This document shows, one piece after another, positions 11,518-21,529 of a stretch of DNA of 64,000 bases. The position numbers and the translations under genes are program-made. The DNA lies in the NCBI RefSeq assembly GCF_022538185.1, contig NZ_JAKYXC010000009.1, positions 124,001 to 188,000 of the forward strand, in the 5' to 3' direction. The DNA is from Microbacterium sp. CFH 31415. Lineage in GTDB: Bacteria; Actinomycetota; Actinomycetes; Actinomycetales; Microbacteriaceae. The notes under the pieces are model-generated. The model searched no databases, was not told the origin of the DNA, and was given only the letters and a program-made list of their open reading frames with translations. Each line of letters starts with the position of its first letter. Within the stretch, counting starts at the first letter, position 1.

Positions 11518-12918
11518 ATGGCCGTCCACTCGAAGCACCCGGCGTCGGCGCCGCCGGCTCCCCCGGTCCGTGAGAAGACGGGGCACCTCATGCTGCGCGG
11601 ATGGTGCATCTTCGTGATGTTCATGTCCCTGTCGGGCACGGCCTGGGTGCACGCGTTCGGCGAGCTGACCGCCGCGGCCATCACGATCGCGGGCGGCATC
11701 CTGTCGGTCATCCTGTGGTTCGTCATCCGTCCGCCGGTGCACTGGCAGCGCCTGCCGTGGTTCGTCGTCGCCTACGTCGCGTGGGCGACGCTCTCGCTCA
11801 TCTGGTCCGCCTGGCCGCAGACGACGGCGCTCACCCTTCTGCTGCTGTGGATCACGACCATCCAGGCGCTCTTCGTCGGCAGCGTGCTCACCTGGCGCGA
11901 GCTCGTGAGGGCCGCGGCATCCGCTCTCAAATGGGTGATCGCACTGTCGATCGTGTTCGAGCTGTGGGTGGCGGTCTTCGTGCAGGCCCCGATCCTGCCG
12001 GGCTTCGTCGTGGGCAAGGCCGATGACCCCATCGAGTACTGGTCGCGCAACAACCTCTTCGACTGGGGCACGCGCATCCAGGGGATCATGGGCAATGCCA
12101 ACCTGCTCGGGCCGGTGGCGCTGCTGGCGATCATCGTGTTCGCGATCCGCATCGCCGCGGGGGCACCCCGTCGCGCGCTGCTGTGGGCCTGGATCGCCGT
12201 GTCGGCGTACCTCTTCTACCGCGCCTCGTCCGCCACTGCGTACGTCGCCGCCGCCGGCGTGCTCGTGGTGCTGGCCACCGTGCTGCTGATGCGGCGCGCG
12301 CGGCGGCCGGGTGAGCGGACGCGGTACTACATCGGCTACGCCGTCGTCGGACTCGGCGGGCTGGCGGTGCTCTACTTCTTCCGCACCGCGATCTTCAGCG
12401 CGCTGGGCCGCGACTCCGACCTCACCGGACGCGAGACGATCTGGGAGAAGGTGCTCGAGCGGGCGTCCGAGCGCCCGTGGGTCGGCTGGGGCTACGCGAC
12501 CCCGTGGGCACCGTGGGACCCTGCGTTCGACGGCTGGATCATCGACCACGGCCAGACCGTGCTGCAGGCCCACAACATGTGGGTCGACATCCGGATGCAG
12601 CTGGGCATCGTCGGCGTCGTCCTGCTCGGCCTGCTCTACCTCGCCTTCATCTGGCGCTCCTGGTTCTTCGCGGTCGACCGGCCGCGCTGGGACCTGCGCG
12701 ACGACCGGCCCTACTCGTCGCTCACGCTCCTGCCGACGCTGGTCGGGGCGATCGTGCTGGTGCAGGGCCTCGCCGAGTCCTCCCCCCTGCTGCTGTGGGG
12801 ATGGCTGTTCGTCGTGATGCTCGGCTCCAAGATCAAGCAGTCGCCGCACGTCGGCGAAGGCCCCGCCGAGCAGAGTGCCGCGATCGAGCGCGGCGAACCC
12901 GAGAAGCAGGAGTCGTGA
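11518..12918 (+). CDS. O-antigen ligase / Wzy-type membrane protein (first of tandem pair)
   Basis: 466 residues with about ten to twelve membrane segments (first LRGWCIFVMFMSL, later GLGGLAVLYFF). A large periplasm-facing loop contains GRETIWEKVLERASERPWVGWGY, the Wzy_C signature shared by O-antigen ligases and polymerases. Such proteins transfer or polymerise lipid-linked glycans outside the membrane. Start ATG 11518 (MAVHSKHP). The long frame upstream is antisense to manA and ignored. It is coupled to the next paralogue by GTGA. Substrate unknown. Confidence 0.86.
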   Translation: MAVHSKHPASAPPAPPVREKTGHLMLRGWCIFVMFMSLSGTAWVHAFGELTAAAITIAGGILSVILWFVIRPPVHWQRLPWFVVAYVAWATLSLIWSAWPQTTALTLLLLWITTIQALFVGSVLTWRELVRAAASALKWVIALSIVFELWVAVFVQAPILPGFVVGKADDPIEYWSRNNLFDWGTRIQGIMGNANLLGPVALLAIIVFAIRIAAGAPRRALLWAWIAVSAYLFYRASSATAYVAAAGVLVVLATVLLMRRARRPGERTRYYIGYAVVGLGGLAVLYFFRTAIFSALGRDSDLTGRETIWEKVLERASERPWVGWGYATPWAPWDPAFDGWIIDHGQTVLQAHNMWVDIRMQLGIVGVVLLGLLYLAFIWRSWFFAVDRPRWDLRDDRPYSSLTLLPTLVGAIVLVQGLAESSPLLLWGWLFVVMLGSKIKQSPHVGEGPAEQSAAIERGEPEKQES

Positions 12919-14237
12919 CGGTGCCGCCGGCTCGCCCCGGCCACGCCGGCTGGCTGAGCACGCTGCTGGGGTCGGCGTCGTTCGCGCGCGCCTACACGCT
13001 CTCGGTTCTCGGGGCCGTCTTCGCCTCGTTCGCGGTCGAGCGGCTCGCCGGCCGCGTGACCTACATCACGATCATCGCCGGGCTGTGCGTCATCGGCGCG
13101 GGCGTGCTCGTCGTGCGCCGGCAGGAGATCTCGCTGGTCCGCCTCGTGCCCACGACGCTCGTCGCCCTCGTCGGGTGGTCGCTGATCAGCGTGTTCTGGA
13201 GCACCGACGCCGCGACCTCCTTTCTGAGCTGGATCACCACCGCCGCGCTCGCGTTCCTCGCGATCGTGATCGGCCACATCCGCGACACGCTGCAGACGGC
13301 GCGCGCGCTCGGCGACGTCCTGCGCGTCCTGCTCGGCGTGTCGCTGGGCGTCGAGGTGCTGTCCGGCGTCCTGCTCGATCTCCCCTTCCGGTTCCTCGGG
13401 ATTCAGGGCAACCTCGCCCAGCTCGGCCCGGTGCAGGGCATCTTCGGCACCCGCAACATGCTCGGGTTCGTGGCCGTCCTCGCGCTCATCACCTTCCTGA
13501 TCGAGTGGCGCACGCAGTCCGTGCGCCCCGGCGTCTCCATCGCCTCGGTCGTGCTCGCCGGCGGCCTTGCAGCGCTGAGCGACTCCCCCACCGTGCTCGT
13601 GCTGGCGCTCGGTGTCGGGCTGGCGGTCGGCGCGCTCGCGTGGGTGCGGCACACCCGGCCCGAGCACCGCGGCGCCCTGCAGCTCGCACTCGGCGCGGCC
13701 GTCGTGATCGGCGTCGCCGTCGGATACTTCGCGCGGCACCCGATCATCGCCTGGCTCGGCGCCGGCACCGACTTCTCGATGCGCGTCGACCTGTGGAACG
13801 TCATGGTCGATCTGGTGCGCTCGCGACCGGTGCAGGGCTGGGGCTGGTACGGCGCCTGGGCGCCGGCCGAGCAGCCCTTCAGCTTCATCAACTACTTCCT
13901 CGAGTCGGCGCACGCCACCGGCCTGAACGCGTACTTCGACGTGCTCCTCCAGTTGGGCTGGATGGGACTGATCCTGTTCATCGCACTCGCCGCAACCGCC
14001 CTCGTGCGCTCATGGCTGGCGGCGAGCGAACGCCGCTCGGTCATCTACGCGTGGACGCCGCTCATCCTCATCGCCCTGCTCATCGACTCGATGTTCGAGA
14101 GCTTCACGCTGGCGGGCATCGGCTGGCTGATGCTCGTGCTCTGCGCTGTGCGCGCCGGCCTGTCGCGGTCGTGGCGCGAGCGCATCGACGCCGCCTCCGA
14201 GACGTCCGGGCTGCCGCACGACGACGAGCGCCTCTGA
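12915..14237 (+). CDS. O-antigen ligase / Wzy-type membrane protein (second of tandem pair)
   Basis: 440 residues with about eleven membrane segments and the Wzy_C loop MRVDLWNVMVDLVRSRPVQGWGWYGAW. It is homologous to its upstream neighbour and translationally coupled to it (GTG 12915 within GTGA). A tandem pair suggests ligase plus polymerase, or two polymers with one enzyme each. It precedes glfT2 on the same strand by 104 bases. The gap carries a -10-like element and a ribosome-binding site, so glfT2 may have its own start. Confidence 0.86.
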   Translation: MTVPPARPGHAGWLSTLLGSASFARAYTLSVLGAVFASFAVERLAGRVTYITIIAGLCVIGAGVLVVRRQEISLVRLVPTTLVALVGWSLISVFWSTDAATSFLSWITTAALAFLAIVIGHIRDTLQTARALGDVLRVLLGVSLGVEVLSGVLLDLPFRFLGIQGNLAQLGPVQGIFGTRNMLGFVAVLALITFLIEWRTQSVRPGVSIASVVLAGGLAALSDSPTVLVLALGVGLAVGALAWVRHTRPEHRGALQLALGAAVVIGVAVGYFARHPIIAWLGAGTDFSMRVDLWNVMVDLVRSRPVQGWGWYGAWAPAEQPFSFINYFLESAHATGLNAYFDVLLQLGWMGLILFIALAATALVRSWLAASERRSVIYAWTPLILIALLIDSMFESFTLAGIGWLMLVLCAVRAGLSRSWRERIDAASETSGLPHDDERL

Positions 14238-14284
14238 CGCTCGGCTCGAGCCTCGGCGCCCAGGGAGCCGGGGGATCGGCAGGG

Positions 14285-14290
14285 TAAGCT
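14285..14290 (+). promoter_or_regulatory. -10-like TAAGCT before glfT2
   Basis: TAAGCT about 50 bases before the glfT2 GTG. The predicted leader includes a GGGAG ribosome-binding site seven bases before the start. The -35 is unclear. Confidence 0.4.
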
Positions 14291-14341
14291 TCACTCTCGG
14301 CCCGACGCCTCGCGCCAGCCTGCAATACGGGAGCTCCTCAC

Positions 14342-16252
14342 GTGACCCACATCCTTCAGAACGTCGTCTTCCCGACGGATCGCGATCCCGACCTCCTCCC
14401 CCTGTACGTCGACCCCGAGACGTGGTCGGTCATCGACGAGGAGCCCGTGCGCGTGTCGAGCCGGGCGCACCTGGGGAACATCCTCGGACGTACGTCCGCG
14501 CGCATCCTCGCCGGCCGTCGCGTGTCGTTCGGCACGTACTTCAACGCCTTCCCCGCCGCGTACTGGCAGCACTGGACCACGGTCCGGGACGTGCGCCTGA
14601 CCGTTCGCACGGTCGGCCCGGCCACGATCCTCGTGTACCGGTCCAACGGCTCGGGTGTCCGTCAGCGCATCGATACGCAGGAGGTCGACGGCGCCGCCGC
14701 GACGACCTTCGACCTCGTCCTCGATCAGTACAGCGACGGCGGATTCATCTGGTTCGACATCGTCGCCGACGAGAAGAACGCGCTCTTCGAGGGCGCTGAG
14801 TGGTCGACCGAGCAGGAGCCGGCGCGCACGGGCAAGGCATCCATCGGCATCACCACATTCAACAAGCCCGACTACTGCGTCTGGACGCTCATCAATCTGT
14901 CGGAGTCGCCCGACGTCCTCGAACTCGTCGACCGGATCTTCATCGTCGACCAGGGTGATCGTCGGGTCGACGCGCAGCCCGGGTTCCCGGCGGTGGCCGA
15001 AGCGCTCGGCGAGACCCTCGAGATCGTGACGCAGCCGAACCTCGGCGGATCGGGCGGCTTCGCGCGCGTCATGGCCGAGAGCCTCGCGCGCCCCGACACC
15101 GAGTTCGTGCAGCTGATGGACGACGACGTGCGCCTCGAGCCCGAGTCCGTGCGCCGGTCGATCATCTTCTCGCGCTTCGCCACCGTCCCCACCATCGTCG
15201 GCGCGCACATGTTCGACCTGCTCGACCGGCCGAAGCTCCACGCGTGGGCCGAGGTGGTCGACGAAGAGCCGTTCATGTGGCGTGCCCTGTACCAGGAGAA
15301 GCTGCCGCACGACTTCAGCGTGGCCAACCTCCGGCAGACGCCGATGCTGCACATGCGCCTCGACGCCGACTACAACGGCTGGTGGATGTGCAGCATCCCG
15401 GTCACGGTGATCCGCGAGGTCGGCCTTCCCCTTCCCGCCTTCATCAAGTGGGACGACGCGGAGTTCTGCCTGCGCGCACGCGAGGCGGGCTACCCGACCG
15501 TGTCGATGCCCGGCGTCGCGCTCTGGCACGTGTCATGGGTGGGCAAGGACGACTCCATCGACTGGCAGGCGTACTTCCACGCGCGCAATCGCATCGTGGC
15601 GGGTCTGCTGCACTCACACGTCCCCCGGGGCGGCACGCTCATCCGGCACAGCCGCCGGATGGACCTGAAGCACCTGATGATGATGCAGTACTACCCGGTC
15701 GCACTGCGGCATCGAGCGCTCAACGACGTCCTGTCCGGTCCCGAGCACATGCGGGCGAACCTGGCCACCGCGATGCCTGCCGCGCGGGCGCTCGCGGCCG
15801 ACTTCGCCGAGACCGTTATCTACAAGGATGCCGGCGTGCCGTTGCGCTCGCGCCGCGGCCGCGTGGTCTTCAAGCGCCTCTCGGTCCACAAGCTCGACAA
15901 CCCGACCGGCCTGCGCCTGCGGTGGTTCACGCTGTCGACCCTTGCGTCTCACTGGTTCCACGCGCCGAGACCCGAGAACGTCGCCGAGCCCGAGGTGGAG
16001 TTCGGCAAGGGCGATGCGCACTGGTGGCGCATCCCTCGGTACGACAGCGCGCTCGTGAGCGCCGCCGACGGCTCGGGCAAGAACGTCTACACCCGCGACC
16101 GCCGGCAGTTCCGGCGCATGCTGCTCGAGAGCTTCCGGCTGCACCGGCGCCTGCGCCGCGAGTGGCCCAAGCTCGCCGCGCGCTACCGCGCCGCAGCGGC
16201 CGATCTCACCTCGCTCGCCGCGTGGGAGCGCACCTTCGAGGAGTCCCGTTGA
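14342..16252 (+). CDS. glfT2: Galactofuranosyltransferase GlfT2-like
   Basis: 636 residues, essentially the length of mycobacterial GlfT2 (637). GlfT2 polymerises alternating beta-1,5/1,6 galactofuranose onto the lipid-linked linker. The order is an N-terminal beta-sandwich (1-150), a GT-A domain with ITTFNKPDYCVWTL, the metal-binding LMDDDVRLEPE near 259, IKWDDAEFCLRA near 370, GVALWHVSW around 392, and a C-terminal helical domain. These match the catalytic Asp and His positions known for GlfT2. GTG start at 14342 with a GGGAG ribosome-binding site. It overlaps the next gene by TTGA. Confidence 0.92.
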   Translation: MTHILQNVVFPTDRDPDLLPLYVDPETWSVIDEEPVRVSSRAHLGNILGRTSARILAGRRVSFGTYFNAFPAAYWQHWTTVRDVRLTVRTVGPATILVYRSNGSGVRQRIDTQEVDGAAATTFDLVLDQYSDGGFIWFDIVADEKNALFEGAEWSTEQEPARTGKASIGITTFNKPDYCVWTLINLSESPDVLELVDRIFIVDQGDRRVDAQPGFPAVAEALGETLEIVTQPNLGGSGGFARVMAESLARPDTEFVQLMDDDVRLEPESVRRSIIFSRFATVPTIVGAHMFDLLDRPKLHAWAEVVDEEPFMWRALYQEKLPHDFSVANLRQTPMLHMRLDADYNGWWMCSIPVTVIREVGLPLPAFIKWDDAEFCLRAREAGYPTVSMPGVALWHVSWVGKDDSIDWQAYFHARNRIVAGLLHSHVPRGGTLIRHSRRMDLKHLMMMQYYPVALRHRALNDVLSGPEHMRANLATAMPAARALAADFAETVIYKDAGVPLRSRRGRVVFKRLSVHKLDNPTGLRLRWFTLSTLASHWFHAPRPENVAEPEVEFGKGDAHWWRIPRYDSALVSAADGSGKNVYTRDRRQFRRMLLESFRLHRRLRREWPKLAARYRAAAADLTSLAAWERTFEESR

Positions 16253-17253
16253 CCCAGCCGAACGATCCCACCAGTGAGCCGTTCGACCCGGCGTCGGCGA
16301 CGATCGCGATCGTCACCTTCAACCGCTCGGCCCTGCTCACCCGGTTGCTCACCAGCATCGGCCAGATGGACCCCCGTCCCGGTCACGTCGTCGTGATCGA
16401 CAACGCGTCCTCCGACGACACGACCGACGTCGTGGAGTCGTTCCGCGATCGCCTCGGCGCGACCCTCGTCTACCGCCGCATGGAGAAGAACACCGGCGGG
16501 TCCGGCGGATTCAGCGAGGGGATGCGCGTCGCCTTCGAGCTCGGGTCGGAGTGGATCTGGCTCATGGACGACGACGTCGAGGTGATCCCCGACGGCCTGG
16601 CGAAGATGGGGACGTGGGCGCCGCGCTTCAAGAGCATCCAGGGCCGCCGCTACGACTACGACGGCAGCGAGTTCTACTGGCAGTACCGCCTGTCGATCCC
16701 GTTCGGCATCCCGATCCCGTTCGCTCCCGCCGGCTTCGACGAGTCGCGGTACCGCGAGATGAACTCCGGATGCTTCGAGGGCATGTTCATCCATCGCGAC
16801 ATCGTCGCGCAGATCGGACTGCCCGATCCCCGGTTCTTCATCTACTGGGACGACTCGATCTACGGCTGGCTGGCGTCACGGCGCACCACCGCGGTCATCG
16901 TGGACGAGTTCGTGCTGCGCCGGACGCGCGAGATCAAGCAGTGGGACATGGGCGTGCGTCACCTCAACGCCTCGAGCGACGCCTACCGGTACTACATCAT
17001 GCGCAACCGCGGCTACATGAAGCACTACTTCATCGCGAACGGCGCGTACCGCCCGGTGCGATTCTGGCTGGGCTCGGGCCTCACCTTCGCCAAGGAGCTG
17101 ATCCGCCTTGTGTTCGTCGAGCGCAAGGTGCGCGGCACGAGCAACCTCTTCCGCGGGATCCGCGACGGCCGCCGCATCGCCCGCGACACCTCGTGGACGC
17201 CGATGCCGCCGCTCGCCGCCGCGGACGCCCCGGGCAGTCAGCCGGCGTTGTAG
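16249..17253 (+). CDS. glfT1: Galactofuranosyltransferase GlfT1-like
   Basis: 334 residues, close to Rv3782 (GlfT1), which adds the first galactofuranose units to the rhamnosyl linker. GT-A features: TIAIVTFNRSALLTRLL, VVIDNASSDDT, KNTGGSGGFSEGM, metal-binding WLMDDDVEV near residue 106, and FFIYWDDSIYGW near 200. The TTG at 16249 is the only start that couples it to glfT2 (TTGA). The upstream frame is inside glfT2. Its 3' end overlaps the convergent wzt by 16 bases. GlfT1 versus another Galf transferase is inferred from pairing with glfT2, glf and wzm/wzt. Confidence 0.83.
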   Translation: MTQPNDPTSEPFDPASATIAIVTFNRSALLTRLLTSIGQMDPRPGHVVVIDNASSDDTTDVVESFRDRLGATLVYRRMEKNTGGSGGFSEGMRVAFELGSEWIWLMDDDVEVIPDGLAKMGTWAPRFKSIQGRRYDYDGSEFYWQYRLSIPFGIPIPFAPAGFDESRYREMNSGCFEGMFIHRDIVAQIGLPDPRFFIYWDDSIYGWLASRRTTAVIVDEFVLRRTREIKQWDMGVRHLNASSDAYRYYIMRNRGYMKHYFIANGAYRPVRFWLGSGLTFAKELIRLVFVERKVRGTSNLFRGIRDGRRIARDTSWTPMPPLAAADAPGSQPAL

Positions 17254-17984
17254 TCGGCGTTGTACCGGTCGAGGACCTCGCCGACGGGCGCGTCCAGCGC
17301 GAGGCGCCCCTTGTCGAGGTAGAGGCCGCGCGTGCAGAAGCGCCGCAGGTCGCGCTCGTTGTGGCTGACGAAGAACAGCGTGCGTCCCTCGGCCAGCAGC
17401 TCGTCGATGCGCGTGTAGCACTTCTCCCGGAACGCCTTGTCGCCGACGGCGAGCACCTCGTCGACGAGCAGGATCGGCTCTTCCAGCTGCGAGACCACGG
17501 CGAACGCGAGGCGCACCTTCATGCCGTTGGAGAGGTGCTTGTAGGGGGTGTCGACGAAGTCCTGCAGCTCGGCGAAGTCGATGATTCCGTCGAAGCGCCG
17601 CGAGACCTCGGCCCGCGGCATCCCGTGCAGACCCGCTGTCAGGCGGACGTTCTCGCGCACCGTCAGATCGCCGACGAAGCCGCCCGTGATCTCGATGAGC
17701 GGGGCGACGCCACCGTGGACGGTGACGCTGCCCTCGTCCTGGATGAGGACGCCCGCGACCATCTTCAGCAGCGTGCTCTTGCCCTGACCGTTGCGACCGA
17801 CCACGCCGATGGACTCGCCGGGACGCACGTCGAAGCTGACGTTTCGCAGCGCCCAGAATTCGCCCGGCTTCGACCGGCGCGACGAGTCCGCGAACAGATC
17901 CTTGATGCTGCGGCGGCCGCGCCGGTTGCGGCGGAACCGCACGCCGAGATCCTTCACCTCGATGGCGAGATCGGATGCCGTCAT
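17238..17984 (-). CDS. wzt: Polysaccharide ABC exporter ATPase, Wzt type (galactan module)
   Basis: 248 residues, a complete ABC nucleotide-binding domain. Walker A GRNGQGKST, signature LSNGMKVRLAF, Walker B ILLVDEVLAVGD, and the switch His in FVSHNERDL. It lacks the C-terminal carbohydrate-binding module of enterobacterial Wzt, like the mycobacterial galactan exporter ATPase Rv3781. ATG 17984 shares one base with the stop of the permease gene (TGATG). Expected to power flipping of lipid-linked galactan. Confidence 0.9.
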   Translation of the reverse strand: MTASDLAIEVKDLGVRFRRNRRGRRSIKDLFADSSRRSKPGEFWALRNVSFDVRPGESIGVVGRNGQGKSTLLKMVAGVLIQDEGSVTVHGGVAPLIEITGGFVGDLTVRENVRLTAGLHGMPRAEVSRRFDGIIDFAELQDFVDTPYKHLSNGMKVRLAFAVVSQLEEPILLVDEVLAVGDKAFREKCYTRIDELLAEGRTLFFVSHNERDLRRFCTRGLYLDKGRLALDAPVGEVLDRYNADYNAG

Positions 17985-18790
17985 CACAGCTCCTTCAGGA
18001 GGGGGCGCTCGAGCCGGCGGAACACGAACAGTCCCAGGGCGAGGAACAGGAACGAGATGACCGCGCCGATGCCGACGACCCACGGATCCCACTCCTCCGG
18101 GAAGAACCCGACGCGGTACAGCGCGAAGATGCCGGACAGCGGGTTGAAGGCGGCCAGGGTCTCGAACACCCCGGGAAGATCGGAGACGCCGTAGATGACG
18201 GGGGACGCGTAGAACAGGGCACGCAGGATGAGCTTCGTGGTGCGCTCGAGGTCGGTCCAGATGACGCAGAGCGGGGCCACGAGCAGCCCCAGACCGACGA
18301 GCAGCACCGCCTGCAGCACCACGGCCACGGGGAACAGGAGCAGTCCCCAGTTGAGCTGGACGGGGGTGTCGCCGAACGAGGCGACCACGACGAACAGCAC
18401 GAGCACCGGGAGCGAGCACAGGAACTCGATGCCCTTGGACAGCACGATGCGGTTGACCCAGATCGAGCGCGGGATCGCCGTCGAGCGGACGAGCCGGGCG
18501 TCCTTGCTGAACGCCCGCGTGAAGTCGGACACCGCGGCGTTGAACCACACCCAGGGAAGGAGCGCCGTGATGAGGAACACGATGTAGGGCTCGTGACCGA
18601 CGGTCCGCTGGAAGATCTGCGTGAAGACGAACCAGTAGATCGCGCTCATGACGAGCGGATCGAGCACGGACCACAGATAGCCGAGCGCGCTCGTGGAGTA
18701 GCGGACCTTCAGGTCGCGCCCGGACAGCAGCCACAGCGAGTGGAGATATCGCCTCGGCGATCCGGGGGCGCCGACAGCCGCGGTGGTCAC
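17984..18790 (-). CDS. wzm: Polysaccharide ABC exporter permease, Wzm type (galactan module)
   Basis: 268 residues, six membrane segments typical of the ABC-2 polysaccharide exporter permease. The N-terminal amphipathic RDLKVRYSTSALGYLWSVLDPL and the segments ALLPWVWFNAA and LILRALFYASPVIYG are family hallmarks. GTG start 18790, 22 bases after glf on the same strand, so glf-wzm-wzt reads as one operon. This mirrors the Rv3783/Rv3781 transporter linked to galactan synthesis. Substrate is inferred from this context. Confidence 0.9.
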   Translation of the reverse strand: MTTAAVGAPGSPRRYLHSLWLLSGRDLKVRYSTSALGYLWSVLDPLVMSAIYWFVFTQIFQRTVGHEPYIVFLITALLPWVWFNAAVSDFTRAFSKDARLVRSTAIPRSIWVNRIVLSKGIEFLCSLPVLVLFVVVASFGDTPVQLNWGLLLFPVAVVLQAVLLVGLGLLVAPLCVIWTDLERTTKLILRALFYASPVIYGVSDLPGVFETLAAFNPLSGIFALYRVGFFPEEWDPWVVGIGAVISFLFLALGLFVFRRLERPLLKEL

Positions 18791-18812
18791 GATGCGAGTC
18801 TAGGGCCGGGGC

Positions 18813-20084
<1,272 letters not shown>

Positions 20085-20167
20085 TTAGCGATCTCCCACC
20101 CCGGGGCGCACGCGAAACGCCGGTGTCGGACGGTTTCGTCCCCCAAAAAGGGGACACGTCCCGGCTA

Positions 20168-20195
20168 TTGGTCCGACCGGCCTCTCGGCTAGCGT
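20168..20195 (+). promoter_or_regulatory. Promoter of the CAP-domain gene: TTGGTC - 16 bp - TAGCGT
   Basis: -35 TTGGTC at 20168-20173 and -10 TAGCGT at 20190-20195. The leader is about 74 bases and ends in a strong AAGGAGG six bases before the ATG. This gene therefore has a conventional leader, unlike many neighbours. Confidence 0.55.
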
Positions 20196-20275
20196 GAGGG
20201 GCAAGCGTTGCTCCGAGCGCCCGGGCGTCCCCAAGCCCTGCATGTGTACGACCCAGCGTACGAAGGAGGGCCGCT

Positions 20276-21502
20276 ATGCGCGCCCGAACACTGTCCATCC
20301 TCCTGCCCGTCATCCTCATCGTGGGGGCGGGCGTCGCGACCGCCGCACCCGCCCACGCCGCCACCGGCGACGCGGCGAAGGTCTTCAGCCAGACGAACGC
20401 CCAGCGCACGAAGGCCGGCGTCAAGCCGCTCATCTCCGACCCCGCACTCGACAAGGCGGCCGCCGAGTGGGCCCGGGCACTCGCGAGGTCGTGCACCTTC
20501 AAGCACAGCACCGCGACGTGGCGAGCCGACCGCGTCGCGAAGGCAGGCTGGTCGGCGACCGGCGAGAACATCGCCGCCGGCTATTCCGTCAGCGCGGTCG
20601 TCGGTGCGTGGATGGCCTCACCCGGACACAAGGCGAACATCCTCGACAAGCGCTACACGGGTGTCGGGATCGGCTATGCGAAGGGAACCTGCCACTCGTC
20701 GTACTGGGTGCAGATCTTCGGCTGGACCAAGACCGCGGCACCCGCCGGCGCCGGTGACGTCAGCGGCGACCTCAACGCCGACGTGGTCGCCCAGACCTCC
20801 GACGGGGGCGTTGTGGTCTACCGCGGCAACGGCAAGGGCGGATGGAACGGCTCCGTGACGGCGAGCAAAGGCTGGGCGTCGGACGACAAGCTGGTCACGC
20901 TCGGCGACTTCACCGGCGACGGGATCAGCGACCTCGGCAGGGTGGGGAAGGACGGCGTCTTCGAGCTGCTCAAGGGCACCGGCGCCGGCAACTACGCCTC
21001 ACCGGCCGCCATCGGCACCGGATGGGGCGGGTACCGCCGCGTCATCGGCGGGCTCGACGTCGACGGCGATCGCCGCCCCGACGTCCTCGCGGTGAACTCC
21101 TCCGGTGCGCTCATCCTCCACCGCGGCAGCGGCTCGGGCACATTCACGGGGAAGGCGCAGACCGTCGGAAAGGGCTGGGGAAGCATGACCGCGATCCTCT
21201 ACGCCGGCGACTTCAACGGCGACACCCGCGGCGACCTGATCGCCCGCAAGAAGGACGGAACCCTGTGGCTCTACCCGACCACCGGAACCGGCTCGTTCGG
21301 CACCGCCAAGCGCATCGGCACCGGGTGGGGCTCGATGACGGCGGTCTTCAGCCCTGGCGACTTCGACGGCTCGGGAAAGCCCGACGTCCTCGCGCGTCGC
21401 AGCGACGGGAAGCTCGTGCTCTACCGCGGCAACGGCAAGGGCGGGTGGGGCACGGTCTCGGTCATCGGCAGCGGCTGGACGAAGTTCGTCGGCATCGGCT
21501 GA
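20276..21502 (+). CDS. Secreted CAP-domain protein with FG-GAP/VCBS-like repeats
   Basis: 408 residues. Signal peptide 1-29 (hydrophobic ILLPVILIVGAGVATAA, then PAHAA). A CAP/SCP-like domain covers about 33-155 (FSQTNAQRTKAG, SCTFKHS, GENIAAGYS, HKANILDKRYTGVGIGY, YWVQIFGW). Then come about five calcium-binding-like beta-propeller repeats (GDFTGDGISDLG, GLDVDGDRRPDV, GDFNGDTRGDLI, GDFDGSGKPDV). CAP domains occur in secreted actinobacterial proteins of mostly unknown function. The repeat half may bind glycan or calcium. Strong ribosome-binding site at ATG 20276. Confidence 0.9.
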   Translation: MRARTLSILLPVILIVGAGVATAAPAHAATGDAAKVFSQTNAQRTKAGVKPLISDPALDKAAAEWARALARSCTFKHSTATWRADRVAKAGWSATGENIAAGYSVSAVVGAWMASPGHKANILDKRYTGVGIGYAKGTCHSSYWVQIFGWTKTAAPAGAGDVSGDLNADVVAQTSDGGVVVYRGNGKGGWNGSVTASKGWASDDKLVTLGDFTGDGISDLGRVGKDGVFELLKGTGAGNYASPAAIGTGWGGYRRVIGGLDVDGDRRPDVLAVNSSGALILHRGSGSGTFTGKAQTVGKGWGSMTAILYAGDFNGDTRGDLIARKKDGTLWLYPTTGTGSFGTAKRIGTGWGSMTAVFSPGDFDGSGKPDVLARRSDGKLVLYRGNGKGGWGTVSVIGSGWTKFVGIG

Positions 21503-21529
21503 CGGCCGCCCTCAGGGGCGCGCCGTCAG
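21499..21529. terminator. Bidirectional hairpin overlapping two stop codons
   Basis: CTGACGGC + CGCCC, a 4-base TCAG loop, then GGGCG + bulged C + GCCGTCAG: 13 base pairs with one bulge. It lies between convergent genes and contains the stop codons of both (21500-21502 plus strand, 21526-21528 minus strand). No U-tract on either side. Confidence 0.6.

Noticed and set aside
20138..20155. Hairpin GTCCCC-CAAAAA-GGGGAC as a terminator
   Set aside because: It lies between divergent promoters, so there is no transcript for it to end. It is noted only as a possible regulatory structure.
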